A DNA stretch of 64,000 bases from Chloroflexota bacterium (GCA_022826725.1 JAJDUF010000004.1:265334-329333), one strand, 5' to 3'; positions 16,613-26,444 are shown, numbered from the stretch's first letter. The notes: generated by a model not told the origin, from the sequence alone. A program made the numbers and translations.

Positions 16613-19093
16613 CTACTGGATGTGAAGATCGTCTCGAAGCGCTCTTCGAAGTTCGGCGACGATCTGGTCAGGTGACTGGTCGAGATGCACACTCCCTTTA
16701 GCCCCCACATCGATCCAGCCACGACCAACCACCGTACTTACTGCTGATAGTGCAGCTTCCAACCTCTCAAGACTGAGCTTGTTCAACGTCTCAGATCTCT
16801 CCCTCGCTGCAAACAAACTTGGTGGTGCTCCCGTATCGCCCTTGAGTTCATCGAGAACTTGCAGTAGGTGGGGTATCGGGACAAATTGATCGGGTTGCTC
16901 AAGATCATCTTCTAAGCCTTCAACCCAAGACTTAGTTTCATATGCTGTGTATTTCCTCTCGAACAATTCGCGTAGCTTAACAAGCGTGATACCATGCTTA
17001 AGGTGAAGTTCGACCAATTTTCGCAGAGTGCCGGTCTGTAAGAGAGTTATTTCTTCATTCCTCGCACTTCTATTCACTGAAGAGGAAGTATCGTCCTCAC
17101 CTTGGTAAGCCTTGGCAACGACGAAGGCGTAATCTGCACGCTCATCCTCTTTGAATTGTTTGATTCGACTGAATGGAATATCATTGGCGGCGACTCGCTC
17201 CGATGAAGTAGTCTTCGCGTCAAATACAGCACGATAATCCGCGCCCATGCTACCACGCAATCCGAGTCTGGCGTCAACGATGCCGTCATGACCGCCGGGG
17301 CGTCCACGTCTTGTGTAGCGCAAGCCCAGTGCTTCAAATGCGTAGCCGGTTGCCTTTTCCATCGCCGTTGCATCTTGATCATCAATCTCCAGCAAGCGAA
17401 TAGCTTCAGTTGCGACTACAGGACCCTGCCCGGTGAGTGCCCGTAAGAGGCGATCTCGAGCCTGGAGTAGTTCGATCACCACTCTACTAGGTAGATTACA
17501 ATCTCGAAGGAGCGGCTCAGACAGGACTTCCGCTTGTGCAAAGGGGGTGACTTGGGCATGGTCTGCATTACCACCAAGTAACCGAGCAGCGAATGGATGC
17601 TCGTCATTCACAATTAGAAGACGAGCTTCTGGCTGATATTCCGCGAGTGGCGCATATGGACCCAGAGATCGGTACTCAACTTTTTCGAATAGACCATTGT
17701 CGAAGGCAATATCCAACTTTTGTTGCCACTCGTCGCGCGAGACATCATCATCGAAAGCAGGTTTCTGAATGTAATAAAAGTCGTCGTCTTTCCCTGAAAC
17801 CTGGCTTCTGACCATATCAATAAGCGGAAGTCTGATGAGGCTAGAAGGAGTGTCTTCTAGCAACCGCTCAAGATCAATGCCTTCCAGGTCCCGATCCATC
17901 TGCCTCTGATAGATACTTCGGCATTCATTGAATTTTAGGTGGAGATACTCACGTAGAAGCTCTACTGATGCATCTTCCCGGACCCCCTCCCGAGAGGACT
18001 GTAAGTAGTCCCTGAGACCATCTGCATGCACAGTCATAGTAAAGCGTGACCATGCCGCGTGATTCAGTGCATCAAGACCAAAGAGTTCATCGGTCAGATT
18101 AATGACGCGACCACGCACCCGAATAAAGAACCCGTGGCTGCGGCCCACCTGAGAGGACTTACCTCCCGTTAGCCGCTCTCGGTAAACACGTGCATCCCCT
18201 CTTATCAATCCGATGCCGGGAATCGTGATCCCACCATTCTCAATGGATACACCTCGTTCTGCAAGAACCTCTGCTGAGACATCTCGCGGGGCTCCGACGA
18301 TTAGCGTAGCGATAGGCTCTAGACTGGCCCTAGACGATTCAACACGTTCGCCGTTGAGGTGAATTGCAAAGTCTGATGTCAATGGCAACCCGGTGCTAAA
18401 CACCCATCTCAGAGTGCCAATGCGGAGTTTACCCGCAAGATCCCGGAAGTCACTCAACGCTGCGGCAGTCCATGACTCAGCAGCAGTATCACCAAACAGC
18501 ATCTCCCATGCATCAGAGTCACGCTCTCGGACTTCACTAACTAGCTGTTGGGCCTGGTACTCACTAATCCTTCGAAGATCGAGGGTGAGGGGGCTCTGTG
18601 CATCCCACTCGCGATTTTGTACTGTGCGAAAGTCCATAGATACGTAGGCGTACTGACCTGCAGTCTTGCTAATATGGGTAAGCCTCCAAGCCAGAACATA
18701 TGCAGCTAGCTTTCCAATGCCGAACTGCCCTATAGGCTTTCTCCCTCGGTGAAGCGCTATATCATCTTCCACCTTCGGGGATCGAGCTACCTGCCACAGC
18801 GTATCTAAACCTTCGTTGTCCATTCCACAGCCATCGTCGATTACCCAGAGAGATGACTCAGTCGAGTTCTGTTCCTCCACTGGCAAGAGAATATGTACTC
18901 GGATGGCTCCCGCATCGTAGGAATTCGATACCAATTCCTCAATAGCCTTGTGAGGACTCTGGTACAGACCCTCTGAGAAAAGCCGTATGATGTCAAAGTT
19001 AATCTTGACATTGATTTCTCTAGCGACCTCACCGATGCCACCAACTAGCTGACTCAGATGTGGCTGTGGGGCACCAGAGTTCTCAGCTGACAT
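16613..19093 (-). CDS. GHKL/Hsp90-type ATPase with C-terminal PD-(D/E)XK-like nuclease domain, homologue 1
   Basis: About 826 residues from ATG 19093 (the track adds eight). The N-terminal 200 residues carry the GHKL ATP site: EELVSNSYDAG (N-box Glu and Asn), IDDGCGM (G1), GQFGIGKLA (G2). A middle S5-like segment follows (GRSHGFFIRVRGRVINL, SSREGVRED). Near residues 600-625, GHDGIVDARL then RAVFDAKTTSS gives an Asp plus DAK arrangement like a PD-(D/E)XK nuclease core. It is homologous along its length to 23886-26387. DNA here is visibly AT-richer than flanking genes, indicating horizontal transfer. It probably acts in defence or DNA processing. It follows the MFS gene on the same strand; no dedicated methyltransferase adjoins. 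Confidence 0.8.
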   Translation of the reverse strand: MSAENSGAPQPHLSQLVGGIGEVAREINVKINFDIIRLFSEGLYQSPHKAIEELVSNSYDAGAIRVHILLPVEEQNSTESSLWVIDDGCGMDNEGLDTLWQVARSPKVEDDIALHRGRKPIGQFGIGKLAAYVLAWRLTHISKTAGQYAYVSMDFRTVQNREWDAQSPLTLDLRRISEYQAQQLVSEVRERDSDAWEMLFGDTAAESWTAAALSDFRDLAGKLRIGTLRWVFSTGLPLTSDFAIHLNGERVESSRASLEPIATLIVGAPRDVSAEVLAERGVSIENGGITIPGIGLIRGDARVYRERLTGGKSSQVGRSHGFFIRVRGRVINLTDELFGLDALNHAAWSRFTMTVHADGLRDYLQSSREGVREDASVELLREYLHLKFNECRSIYQRQMDRDLEGIDLERLLEDTPSSLIRLPLIDMVRSQVSGKDDDFYYIQKPAFDDDVSRDEWQQKLDIAFDNGLFEKVEYRSLGPYAPLAEYQPEARLLIVNDEHPFAARLLGGNADHAQVTPFAQAEVLSEPLLRDCNLPSRVVIELLQARDRLLRALTGQGPVVATEAIRLLEIDDQDATAMEKATGYAFEALGLRYTRRGRPGGHDGIVDARLGLRGSMGADYRAVFDAKTTSSERVAANDIPFSRIKQFKEDERADYAFVVAKAYQGEDDTSSSVNRSARNEEITLLQTGTLRKLVELHLKHGITLVKLRELFERKYTAYETKSWVEGLEDDLEQPDQFVPIPHLLQVLDELKGDTGAPPSLFAARERSETLNKLSLERLEAALSAVSTVVGRGWIDVGAKGSVHLDQSPDQIVAELRRALRDDLHIQ

Positions 19094-19172
19094 ACATAGT
19101 CTGCCTCCCCAGGCCATAGTACAACATCAGCGCACATAGCGCTCGTGCCGCCTCTGCTCCACTATCCACTGA

Positions 19173-20855
19173 CTAGGCTGGGGCCGGGACGCTGCGCCGG
19201 CCGCGCAGCGGCACTTCCTTCAGGAACAGTGTGGCGACAAACGCGAGTCCGATGACGCCGGCACTGACGAGGAACACGTCGGAGATCGCCGCCGTGAGCG
19301 CGCTCCGCACGCTGTCGAGCACCTGTTCGAGCAAGGCCGCGCCATTTGGCCCCAAGCGTGCGAACGCGGCCGCGAGGGTGGCCGTGGCGCTCGGATCAAC
19401 CAGCATTTGGGGGCTTTCCTGCAGCCGACCGAGCAGCTCTGGGGGCACGGCACCGGCGACCTGCCGCGGCACGGCGTCGGCGAGGGCGGCAGCGAAACGG
19501 TTAGTCATCACCGAGCCGAGCACGGCGAGGCCGAGCGTGCCGCCGATAGAGCGATAGAACTGGGTTGCCGAGGTCGCCACGCCGACGATGCGATAGGGCA
19601 CGGCGTTCTGCACGGCAATGGTGTAGCCAGGGAACGTGACGCCTAGCCCTACGCCCATCACGACGATATTGACTACGGCTTGCACGTAGCCGGTATCAAC
19701 GGTCATGCGCGAGGCGAGCGCGATCCCGGTGCCCATGATCGCGGTCCCGATCAGCCCTTGCAGACGATAGTGTCCGCCCAGCCGGGACAAGGTCTGACCG
19801 GAAACCGCCGCCCCGAAGACCATCCCGAGCATCATTGGGGTCAAGAAGGCGCCGCTGTTGGTGGCCGAGGCGCCGAGCACGCCTTGGAAGAACAGCGGCA
19901 CAAAGATGATGCCACCGAACATCCCGAACCCGGTCAGGAAGATGGCGAGCAGCGCCAGGGTGACGGTGCGGTTGCGGTAGATCGAGAAGGGCATGATCGG
20001 CTCCGCGACCCGCCGCTCCACTATGACAAACAGGGTCCCCGCCACGAGGGCAAAGACCAGGAAACCGAGGACCTGCACCGAGAGCCACCCGTACTCCGTT
20101 GTTCCCCAGGACAGGCCGATGAGCAGCGGCACGACGGTTGCGATCAGGAGTACCATGCCCAGGTAGTCAATCTGACGTTTGCCGCTGTCACGGCCCGTAT
20201 TTGGAAAGTAGATGATGAACAACACAATGATCGGAATACCCAGCGGCAGATTGATGTAGAAAATCCAGTGCCAGGAGAGGGTATCGGTCAGAAAGCCGCC
20301 GAGCGTCGGCCCGACCACGGAGGCGACGCCAAACACGGCGGCGACCAACCCCTGGTATTTTCCTCGCTCTGCCGGCGGAAACAAGTCGGCAATGGAGACG
20401 AAAGCGTTGGCAAAGATGACGCCGCCGCCTAGCCCCTGGAGGGCGCGGAAGGCGATCAGCTGGTTCATCGTCTGGCTCAGGCCGGCGAGCACCGAGCCAA
20501 GCAGAAAGACGACCAAGCCGGCGAGATAGAAATACTTCCGGCCGTAGATGTCGGTCAGCCGGCCGACAATGGGCACGGCCGTCGTCGAGGCCACCAGGTA
20601 CGCGGTCGCAATCCACGTAAAGCGGTCGAGACCACCGAGGTCGGCGACGATGCGCGGCAAGGCTGTGCTGACTACCGTCTGGTCCAGCGCGGCGAGGAAC
20701 ATCCCCACCATCACCCCGGCCATCGTGAGCACGACCTGGCGGCGGGGCAGCGGGACGAACTCGTCGTCGGCGTCCACCGCCGCGCCCGCGGAGCGGGGGA
20801 TGGGACCGGCCGGTGTGGACTCCGGCCGGCTGGGGGCGTCAGCGATGTTACTCAT
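19173..20855 (-). CDS. MFS drug exporter, DHA2 family (EmrB/QacA type, 14 TM)
   Basis: A 560-residue transporter from ATG 20855, upstream AAAGGTGAAG; the track's 75 added residues lie in a divergent promoter region. A soluble N-terminus of about 45 residues precedes the first helix (VVLTMAGVMVGMFLAALDQTVVSTALPRI, the DHA2 motif D1). Motif A appears as GRLTDIYGRKYFYLAG, and motif C-like PTLGGFLTD follows. About fourteen hydrophobic segments are present, with a large periplasmic loop before the last helix (PQMLVDPSATATLAAAF). Such proteins expel drugs or metabolites in exchange for protons. It is high-GC and resembles the chromosome rather than the AT-richer genes on either side. Confidence 0.92.
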   Translation of the reverse strand: MSNIADAPSRPESTPAGPIPRSAGAAVDADDEFVPLPRRQVVLTMAGVMVGMFLAALDQTVVSTALPRIVADLGGLDRFTWIATAYLVASTTAVPIVGRLTDIYGRKYFYLAGLVVFLLGSVLAGLSQTMNQLIAFRALQGLGGGVIFANAFVSIADLFPPAERGKYQGLVAAVFGVASVVGPTLGGFLTDTLSWHWIFYINLPLGIPIIVLFIIYFPNTGRDSGKRQIDYLGMVLLIATVVPLLIGLSWGTTEYGWLSVQVLGFLVFALVAGTLFVIVERRVAEPIMPFSIYRNRTVTLALLAIFLTGFGMFGGIIFVPLFFQGVLGASATNSGAFLTPMMLGMVFGAAVSGQTLSRLGGHYRLQGLIGTAIMGTGIALASRMTVDTGYVQAVVNIVVMGVGLGVTFPGYTIAVQNAVPYRIVGVATSATQFYRSIGGTLGLAVLGSVMTNRFAAALADAVPRQVAGAVPPELLGRLQESPQMLVDPSATATLAAAFARLGPNGAALLEQVLDSVRSALTAAISDVFLVSAGVIGLAFVATLFLKEVPLRGRRSVPAPA

Positions 20856-21221
20856 GGGCGGCGCTTCACCTTTCGGCAGAGTTGAGGCGGGTGGCGAGGA
20901 GGAAAGTCGTCGTCGGAAGCGGATGACACCAGTCACCACTACAGGGATTGTAGCCAATATCGCGGCCGCCGGTCCCCGGCAGCAGCGCACGAGAAGACGT
21001 GAGCGCCTCGCCGCAACCGACCGGAACAGAGCATCCCACCCCCTACTACTTTCGACAGCCGGGCGTCGGCATGGTAGCATCGCTCATCGTGCCGGCCGCA
21101 GCGCGAGCGCCAGCGGGAGGCGGCATGACCCACCCGGCCTTAGCCCTCGGGGGCTGCGCCGAGGAAGCAGTCCGCACAACGCGGTGGTTGAGGGCCATAG
21201 ATTCTGTATCAGGGGTAAGGC
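20856..21221. other. 366-bp divergent intergenic region between exporter and LysM gene
   Basis: It should contain the promoters of both divergent genes, but no consensus -35/-10 pair stands out. One small hairpin, CCTCGG-GGGCTGCG-CCGAGG (21145-21164), lies about 60 bp before the LysM start. ORFs listed here by the track look spurious. Confidence 0.4.
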
Positions 21222-22352
21222 TTGTCGGAGCTACTGACGAGGACACCGCGACCGGTCCGTACACGGGCGCGCGCGCCTGACCCTGAGGCGCCGCTCGCCG
21301 GACAGGCGCTATCACCCACCTCCTTACCCCGCGACGCCGTCCACCACTCCCCCGGACACCGACCGGCGACACCGCGCAACGGCCTCGCCGCAGCGTGGGC
21401 CAGCGCCGGGCAAGGGTTACCGGCGAGCCGCGCCGGACGGTCGGAGCAGCTGCTCCACCTTGGCCCTCACCTCGCGGTGCTGACCATTGTGCTCCTGGTG
21501 GTGAGCTTTGGCCGTATCCAGCCGCCATCGTCGCTGGAGCGAGCGTCCAATCAACCGCTAGATCAACCGCTGCTCACCGCTGCCGATAGCCCGGCCGAGA
21601 GCCTCGCCTTACCCAAATATCAAGTGCGGGAGGTCGAAAGTGGCTCCCAGTCGAGCGGGGAGATGCGGACCTACATCGTCCAGCAAGGCGACAGCGTCTC
21701 GGCCATCGCCGCGCGCTACGGCATGGAGATGTGGCCCCTACTCTGGACGAACGAGCTAGAAGCGGATCAAACGATCCGCCCCGGGGACACGCTCCGCATT
21801 CCGCCCGTGCCGGGCACCGGGCGCACGGTCAAGGAGGGGGACACGCTCGAATCTCTTGCCAAGAAGTTCGACGTGGACCCGGAAGTCATCGTCATCGCCA
21901 ACGAGCTGCAACCGGGCGCCCAACTCGTGGTCGGGACATATCTGTTCGTGCCGGGCGGCCAACTCCCCATCCCGGAGCGTACCCCCGGGCTTGCAACCGG
22001 GCTGCTCCGCTGGCCGGCGCGCGGCTGGATTTCAGCTTATTTCACGGTCAGGCATCCCGCCATTGACATCGCTGCCAACCATGGGGTGCCGATCTACGCC
22101 GCCGACGGAGGCGTGGTGCGGAGCGCCTTCTGGAACGGGAACTATGGCAATCAAGTGGTGATTAACCATCGCAACGGCTTTGAGACGAGGTACAGCCACC
22201 TGTCGAGTTTCGAAGTCGGAGCAGGGCAACTCGTGGCGAAGGGCAGCGTCATCGGCTACAACGGGAGCACCGGGTACTCCACCGGACCACACCTGCACTT
22301 CGAGGTCATCCGCAACGGGTACTTCGTCGACCCGCTCGATTTCTTGCGCTAG
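21222..22352 (+). CDS. Membrane-anchored LysM–M23 peptidase (cell-wall endopeptidase)
   Basis: A 376-residue protein from TTG 21222, supported by GGGGTAAGG one base upstream. Order of parts: a basic cytoplasmic stretch; one membrane helix near residues 85-105 (LAVLTIVLLVVSFG); two LysM modules (YIVQQGDSVSAIAARYG… and TVKEGDTLESLAKKFD…) that bind peptidoglycan; and a C-terminal M23 metallopeptidase domain with zinc ligands HPAIDIAAN (HxxxD) and GPHLHFEV (HxH). It trims peptide cross-links in the envelope, or acts as an activator of other hydrolases. Active-site residues look complete. It is upstream of the methyltransferase gene on the same strand, though composition changes sharply after its stop. 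Confidence 0.92.
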   Translation: MSELLTRTPRPVRTRARAPDPEAPLAGQALSPTSLPRDAVHHSPGHRPATPRNGLAAAWASAGQGLPASRAGRSEQLLHLGPHLAVLTIVLLVVSFGRIQPPSSLERASNQPLDQPLLTAADSPAESLALPKYQVREVESGSQSSGEMRTYIVQQGDSVSAIAARYGMEMWPLLWTNELEADQTIRPGDTLRIPPVPGTGRTVKEGDTLESLAKKFDVDPEVIVIANELQPGAQLVVGTYLFVPGGQLPIPERTPGLATGLLRWPARGWISAYFTVRHPAIDIAANHGVPIYAADGGVVRSAFWNGNYGNQVVINHRNGFETRYSHLSSFEVGAGQLVAKGSVIGYNGSTGYSTGPHLHFEVIRNGYFVDPLDFLR

Positions 22353-22539
22353 GGGCTATGCCTCACCCCCAGCTCGCCCGCTCCCCGGCTTCTCTTCCCT
22401 CCTGAAGCTGCAGTTGACTATGAGTGCTGGCACATGGCCGCGGCTCTCGTTCTAGGTTATACTCAACTACCTTACTCACTTGGGGGGCCTGAGGCGCACT
22501 AGGGACCGCCACTGAATGACATCGGGCTGCGAGGTGTCC

Positions 22540-23895
22540 ATGAGTTCCAAAAGGCTTCTTCATCCTGAAAGGCAGCTAGCGTACGAGAGCGGTCCTTTCG
22601 ACCGCCTAACTCACTATCTCTTCAGATATCCAGCGAAATTCCATCCTCCAGTAGTCAAGACATTAATCTCCGAATACTCACAGCGCGGTGATCGTCTCTT
22701 GGATCCGTTCTGTGGGAGCGGCTCCATGCTCGTAGAAGCTGCGGTCGCAGGGCGGCACGCGGTCGGGCTTGATCTGGACCCAGTCGCGGCGTTCGTGTCC
22801 CGCGTCAAGACTCATCTCTTCGACGTCCACCAGCTATCCGCTTCTATAAACCTACTCTCAGACCAATTGCATCCCTTGCGGCGCCCGGATCAAGAATACC
22901 TCGACCGCTCTTTCCGCGATATTACGTTAGAGGAGTTGGAATCAACCATCGCCGATGAAGATCTCTGGATCCCCGCAATCCCCAACCTCTTTCACTGGTT
23001 TCGTAAATACGTGATACTAGACATGGCACGTGTTCATCGAGTCATCTCCGACCTTCAGATACCACCGTCCCATAAAGACTTTCTGCTGCTCTGTTTCGCT
23101 TCGATAATTCGTGCGTCATCCAATGCGGATCCGGTCCCTGTTTCAGGTCTCGAGGTCACTTCACACATGAAGCGGAAGGAGGCGGAAGGAAGAATTATCA
23201 ATCCATATGCACTGCTTGATCGCTCAATTGCTAAGGCAGTTCCTGGTGTTACTTCCTTTTCGATCAAAGCTGATCGGCAGATCACAGTATCAGTGCATCA
23301 AGGCACTGCACTCCAAGTATCCACGCATCTTCGTAGAGCTTTCGATGCTATCATTACCTCCCCTCCATATCATAATGCCGTCGACTACTATCGTCGTCAC
23401 CAACTGGAGATGTTCTGGCTAGGATTCACAAGAACGCAAGCCGATCGCCTTGCCTTGAAACAAGAGTATCTCGGGAGACAATCGGTATCGCGCAACGATC
23501 CCATCCTAAAGCAACAGCGCCTTCTAGGCACCCTAGTCTCTGACTGGGATTCCCGGATAAGGAAAGAGTCTGACCAAAGAGCGAACTCCTTCCTCCATTA
23601 CTGTCTTTCGATGAAACAAGTGTTCTTGCAATTTGAGCCACTTCTTCGAAATGGGAGTCCCGCTGTCATCGTAATTGGGAATAGTAAGTGGAATGGCACT
23701 GAGATACCCACAGTTGAAATTCTCATGGAACTGGCCAGACCACAATTCGAAATTAGTTCCTACTTCTGGTATCCGGTCAAGAATCGCTATATGTCGTATA
23801 CTAGGCGCAATGGTGCTAGCATAGACAAAGAACATGTTCTCGTTATGCGCCACACACATGCATCACGTATAGGGAATGGAAATCCATGGTCCTAG
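22540..23895 (+). CDS. DNA methyltransferase (N6-adenine/N4-cytosine type) of a GHKL-nuclease system
   Basis: A 451-residue protein; ATG 22540 with GAGGTG upstream is preferred to ATG 22516. The SAM-binding motif I is LLDPFCGSGSMLVEA (about residue 54), followed by GLDLDP (motif II). The catalytic motif IV is TSPPYHNAVDYY (about residue 273). The roughly 200-residue stretch between them may hold target recognition. The N-terminal PAKFHPPVV segment is typical of site-specific amino-methylases. The last ten bases overlap the ATPase-nuclease start, so the two are translationally linked and probably form the modification and restriction parts of one system. AT-richer than the chromosome, hence probably acquired. 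Confidence 0.88.
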   Translation: MSSKRLLHPERQLAYESGPFDRLTHYLFRYPAKFHPPVVKTLISEYSQRGDRLLDPFCGSGSMLVEAAVAGRHAVGLDLDPVAAFVSRVKTHLFDVHQLSASINLLSDQLHPLRRPDQEYLDRSFRDITLEELESTIADEDLWIPAIPNLFHWFRKYVILDMARVHRVISDLQIPPSHKDFLLLCFASIIRASSNADPVPVSGLEVTSHMKRKEAEGRIINPYALLDRSIAKAVPGVTSFSIKADRQITVSVHQGTALQVSTHLRRAFDAIITSPPYHNAVDYYRRHQLEMFWLGFTRTQADRLALKQEYLGRQSVSRNDPILKQQRLLGTLVSDWDSRIRKESDQRANSFLHYCLSMKQVFLQFEPLLRNGSPAVIVIGNSKWNGTEIPTVEILMELARPQFEISSYFWYPVKNRYMSYTRRNGASIDKEHVLVMRHTHASRIGNGNPWS

Positions 23896-26387
23896 AGAAC
23901 CAGACCTTCTCGGATTCCCTGGCCTTGCTAGGCGAGGACACAGGCAACCCCATTACGGTTAGGCTGTCTAACGAAATCGTGACGTTGCTGTCATCACAAC
24001 TGTACCAGTCACCCCTTAAGGCAATTGAAGAACTCGTAGTGAACTCGTATGACGCAAATGCCAAGCAGTGTAGGTTATTTGTCACTGATCCCAGCAGCGA
24101 TCTACAGGCCATACTAGTATACGACGACGGCATCGGTATGGACACCGACGGCCTCTCGGATCTCTGGCTGGTTGCGCGGAGCAAGAAGAGGGAGGCAGCC
24201 TATCAGCGTCGCATTCAACGCAAGCAAATTGGTAAGTTCGGAATCGGCAAGCTTGCCACGTATGCAGTCGCCAATCTGGTGACCTACGTTTCCCGCGCAG
24301 GCGACGATATCCTCGCAGTCAGCACAGATTTTCGCCAATTCCAAGAGGACTCTCAGGGCTCCTCACCCATTAGCCTGCCAGTTACTAGGATTAGCTCATT
24401 CGATAGTCTCAAGAAGTCCGAAGTATTCTGCTCTTCCTGCAAAGCTGCAGGCGTCGCCGTTGACTCGCTGATGGACCGTAATCACAAGTCCTGGACAATT
24501 GTTCTCTTGGAGAGTATGAAACCTCGAACCATTCACGTCGGAAGGCTGCGATGGGTACTCAGAACAGCAATGCCTCTACAGCCAGAATTCCGCCTTTTTC
24601 TTAATCGACGTGAAGTCCTTAGTTCGAAGGAGAACGCTAGTATCCTTGTCCAATTTGGTGTCGCTGAGTTGCCATCCAAGCGGCTAGATTCCGTCAATGA
24701 CAAGACTCAAGAAGACTGGCGTCCTCACGGTGGCTCCTTAAAGTCATCATCATTCCCTGAAGGAGTGCAGGGTACAGTCATAGTCACCAGAGAGTCACTG
24801 CACGTTGGGAAAAGCATGGACCTCGGTCGCAGTCACGGCTTCTTCGTTAAGGTACGACGCAGATTGATTAATGCAGAGGATCCACTGTTCGGACTATCTC
24901 CACTTTCCTACCAAACCTTCAACCGTTTCCGAGCCGATGTAACGGTTGATGAACTCGATGAAGCGATAACAGCACCGAGGGAAGGAATAGGAGAATCCTC
25001 TCTAAAGGACAAATTACTTCCCCTACTAGAAGAACTATTCTACGAAGCTAGGGAAAGATATGAAAAACAAATTAGAGATGGTGATGAACAAATCAAGAGA
25101 AAGAAGGAGGATGAGCGCACTTACGTTCCCACCCGGATGCTTGAGCATCCGATTGCCGACGTGCTATCTGCTCCATCCTCCGGCCCTCAACAAGGTGCTG
25201 AGGGGGACGAGAGTTGGTTTTATCTTGATGTTAAAGAAGATCAGGAGATCACTTCCTTAGTGCAATCACTATACTCACAGAATCGAAGAAAACGATATAC
25301 TTTTAGCTATACCAGAAGGGGAAAGTCGGCTCGTTTAGTTCAATTCGATCCGGAGCAATCTGCCTTCTACCTAAACGCGGATCATGATCTTGTGCTTGAA
25401 TATCATGGAGACTCAAGGTCCCGGGCTCTCTTAGAGGACGTGGCTACCGCTGAAGCGGTATTGGAAGTTTACCTTAGGGAACATGGTGTGCCTCCACACG
25501 TCGTGGGACAGGTGCTTGAAAAAAGAGACTCCCTACTGCGAGGTCTAGCTAACGAGCGCCTATTCTCTCTCGCTGCCATCAGTGAGTCACTAAAGGATAG
25601 CGCAAGCGATGAACATGATCTCGAGGTTGCTCTCGTTGCTGCAAGTCGAGCACTCGGCTTTGTCACCAAGCACGTCGGCGGTGCCGGTGAACCTGACGGA
25701 ATTGGGAGATTTACAGATCACCCTGATGGTGAGCAAAAGATCACATTGGAAGCTAAGTCATCTGGAGGGATACCATCACTCGCGCATCTAGACTTCGCCG
25801 GCCTCCACGAGCATGTGACTAAACATGAAGCTGCCGGTTGTCTGCTCTTGGCCCCCAGGTATCCTGGTGTTCCCTCGGGCGAGAATTCGGCTGTTTCTCG
25901 TCGAGCCAAGGAAACCCGAGTCTCCTGTTGGACAGTGGATCAACTCGCACGAGTTGTGGCCGCAGCGGAAAGTCGCCACATTGGGGCCCAGCAAGTTCTG
26001 GATGTGGTACTCAAGCAGTTTGCTCCGGCCGATGTATCAACTGCGGTCGAGAAGCTGCTAGGTGAGCCGCGTTGGGAGCAACCCTCTCTATATTCAGCAA
26101 TCCTACAGGCCCTTAAGCGGTTGGAGAATCGCCTACGAGACCAACCACGAACCGTTCTTCTTATAGCTGCGGAAGTCTCCGGGCAGCCGAATTTCGCCAA
26201 CATTCTCGGACGTGAAATCAAAGATGCTCTTGCTAACTTGGCTGCGGCCAGTCAAGGAGCGTTACTACTTAGGGACGACCGTGTCATTGTCAATACTTCG
26301 CTCGAAGAACTCGACCGAAGGCTAGTAGGAATGACCGGGGATGGAGCCGAACCTCGCAGAGGAGGAACACTCCGAAGCACACCATAG
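23886..26387 (+). CDS. GHKL/Hsp90-type ATPase with C-terminal PD-(D/E)XK nuclease domain, homologue 2 (restriction partner of the methyltransferase)
   Basis: An 833-residue protein. GHKL motifs: AIEELVVNSYDANA (N box), YDDGIGMD (G1), QIGKFGIGKLATYA (G2). A middle domain shares GRSHGFFVKVRRRLINAED and the PREGIGE element with homologue 1. Near residues 600-625 GEPDGIG and ITLEAKSSG form the classical PD…EAK nuclease core. The C-terminal 200 residues are helical (VEKLLGEP, LKRLENRLRDQ). The family resembles MutL/MORC-like GHKL ATPases that Iyer, Abhiman and Aravind linked to restriction endonuclease folds and methylases. The start overlaps the methyltransferase by ten bases. Inferred role: ATP-regulated cleavage of unmethylated invading DNA. 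Confidence 0.85.
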   Translation: MVLENQTFSDSLALLGEDTGNPITVRLSNEIVTLLSSQLYQSPLKAIEELVVNSYDANAKQCRLFVTDPSSDLQAILVYDDGIGMDTDGLSDLWLVARSKKREAAYQRRIQRKQIGKFGIGKLATYAVANLVTYVSRAGDDILAVSTDFRQFQEDSQGSSPISLPVTRISSFDSLKKSEVFCSSCKAAGVAVDSLMDRNHKSWTIVLLESMKPRTIHVGRLRWVLRTAMPLQPEFRLFLNRREVLSSKENASILVQFGVAELPSKRLDSVNDKTQEDWRPHGGSLKSSSFPEGVQGTVIVTRESLHVGKSMDLGRSHGFFVKVRRRLINAEDPLFGLSPLSYQTFNRFRADVTVDELDEAITAPREGIGESSLKDKLLPLLEELFYEARERYEKQIRDGDEQIKRKKEDERTYVPTRMLEHPIADVLSAPSSGPQQGAEGDESWFYLDVKEDQEITSLVQSLYSQNRRKRYTFSYTRRGKSARLVQFDPEQSAFYLNADHDLVLEYHGDSRSRALLEDVATAEAVLEVYLREHGVPPHVVGQVLEKRDSLLRGLANERLFSLAAISESLKDSASDEHDLEVALVAASRALGFVTKHVGGAGEPDGIGRFTDHPDGEQKITLEAKSSGGIPSLAHLDFAGLHEHVTKHEAAGCLLLAPRYPGVPSGENSAVSRRAKETRVSCWTVDQLARVVAAAESRHIGAQQVLDVVLKQFAPADVSTAVEKLLGEPRWEQPSLYSAILQALKRLENRLRDQPRTVLLIAAEVSGQPNFANILGREIKDALANLAAASQGALLLRDDRVIVNTSLEELDRRLVGMTGDGAEPRRGGTLRSTP

Positions 26388-26444
26388 CGCCTGCCGCAGT
26401 CAGATGACGCGCTCCGTCAGCAGGCCACGCCTCGCCCGCCGCCC

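Noticed and set aside
22516-22539. Upstream ATG as methyltransferase start
   Set aside because: The ribosome site in front of ATG 22540 is better placed; the eight extra residues add nothing conserved. The choice is not certain.
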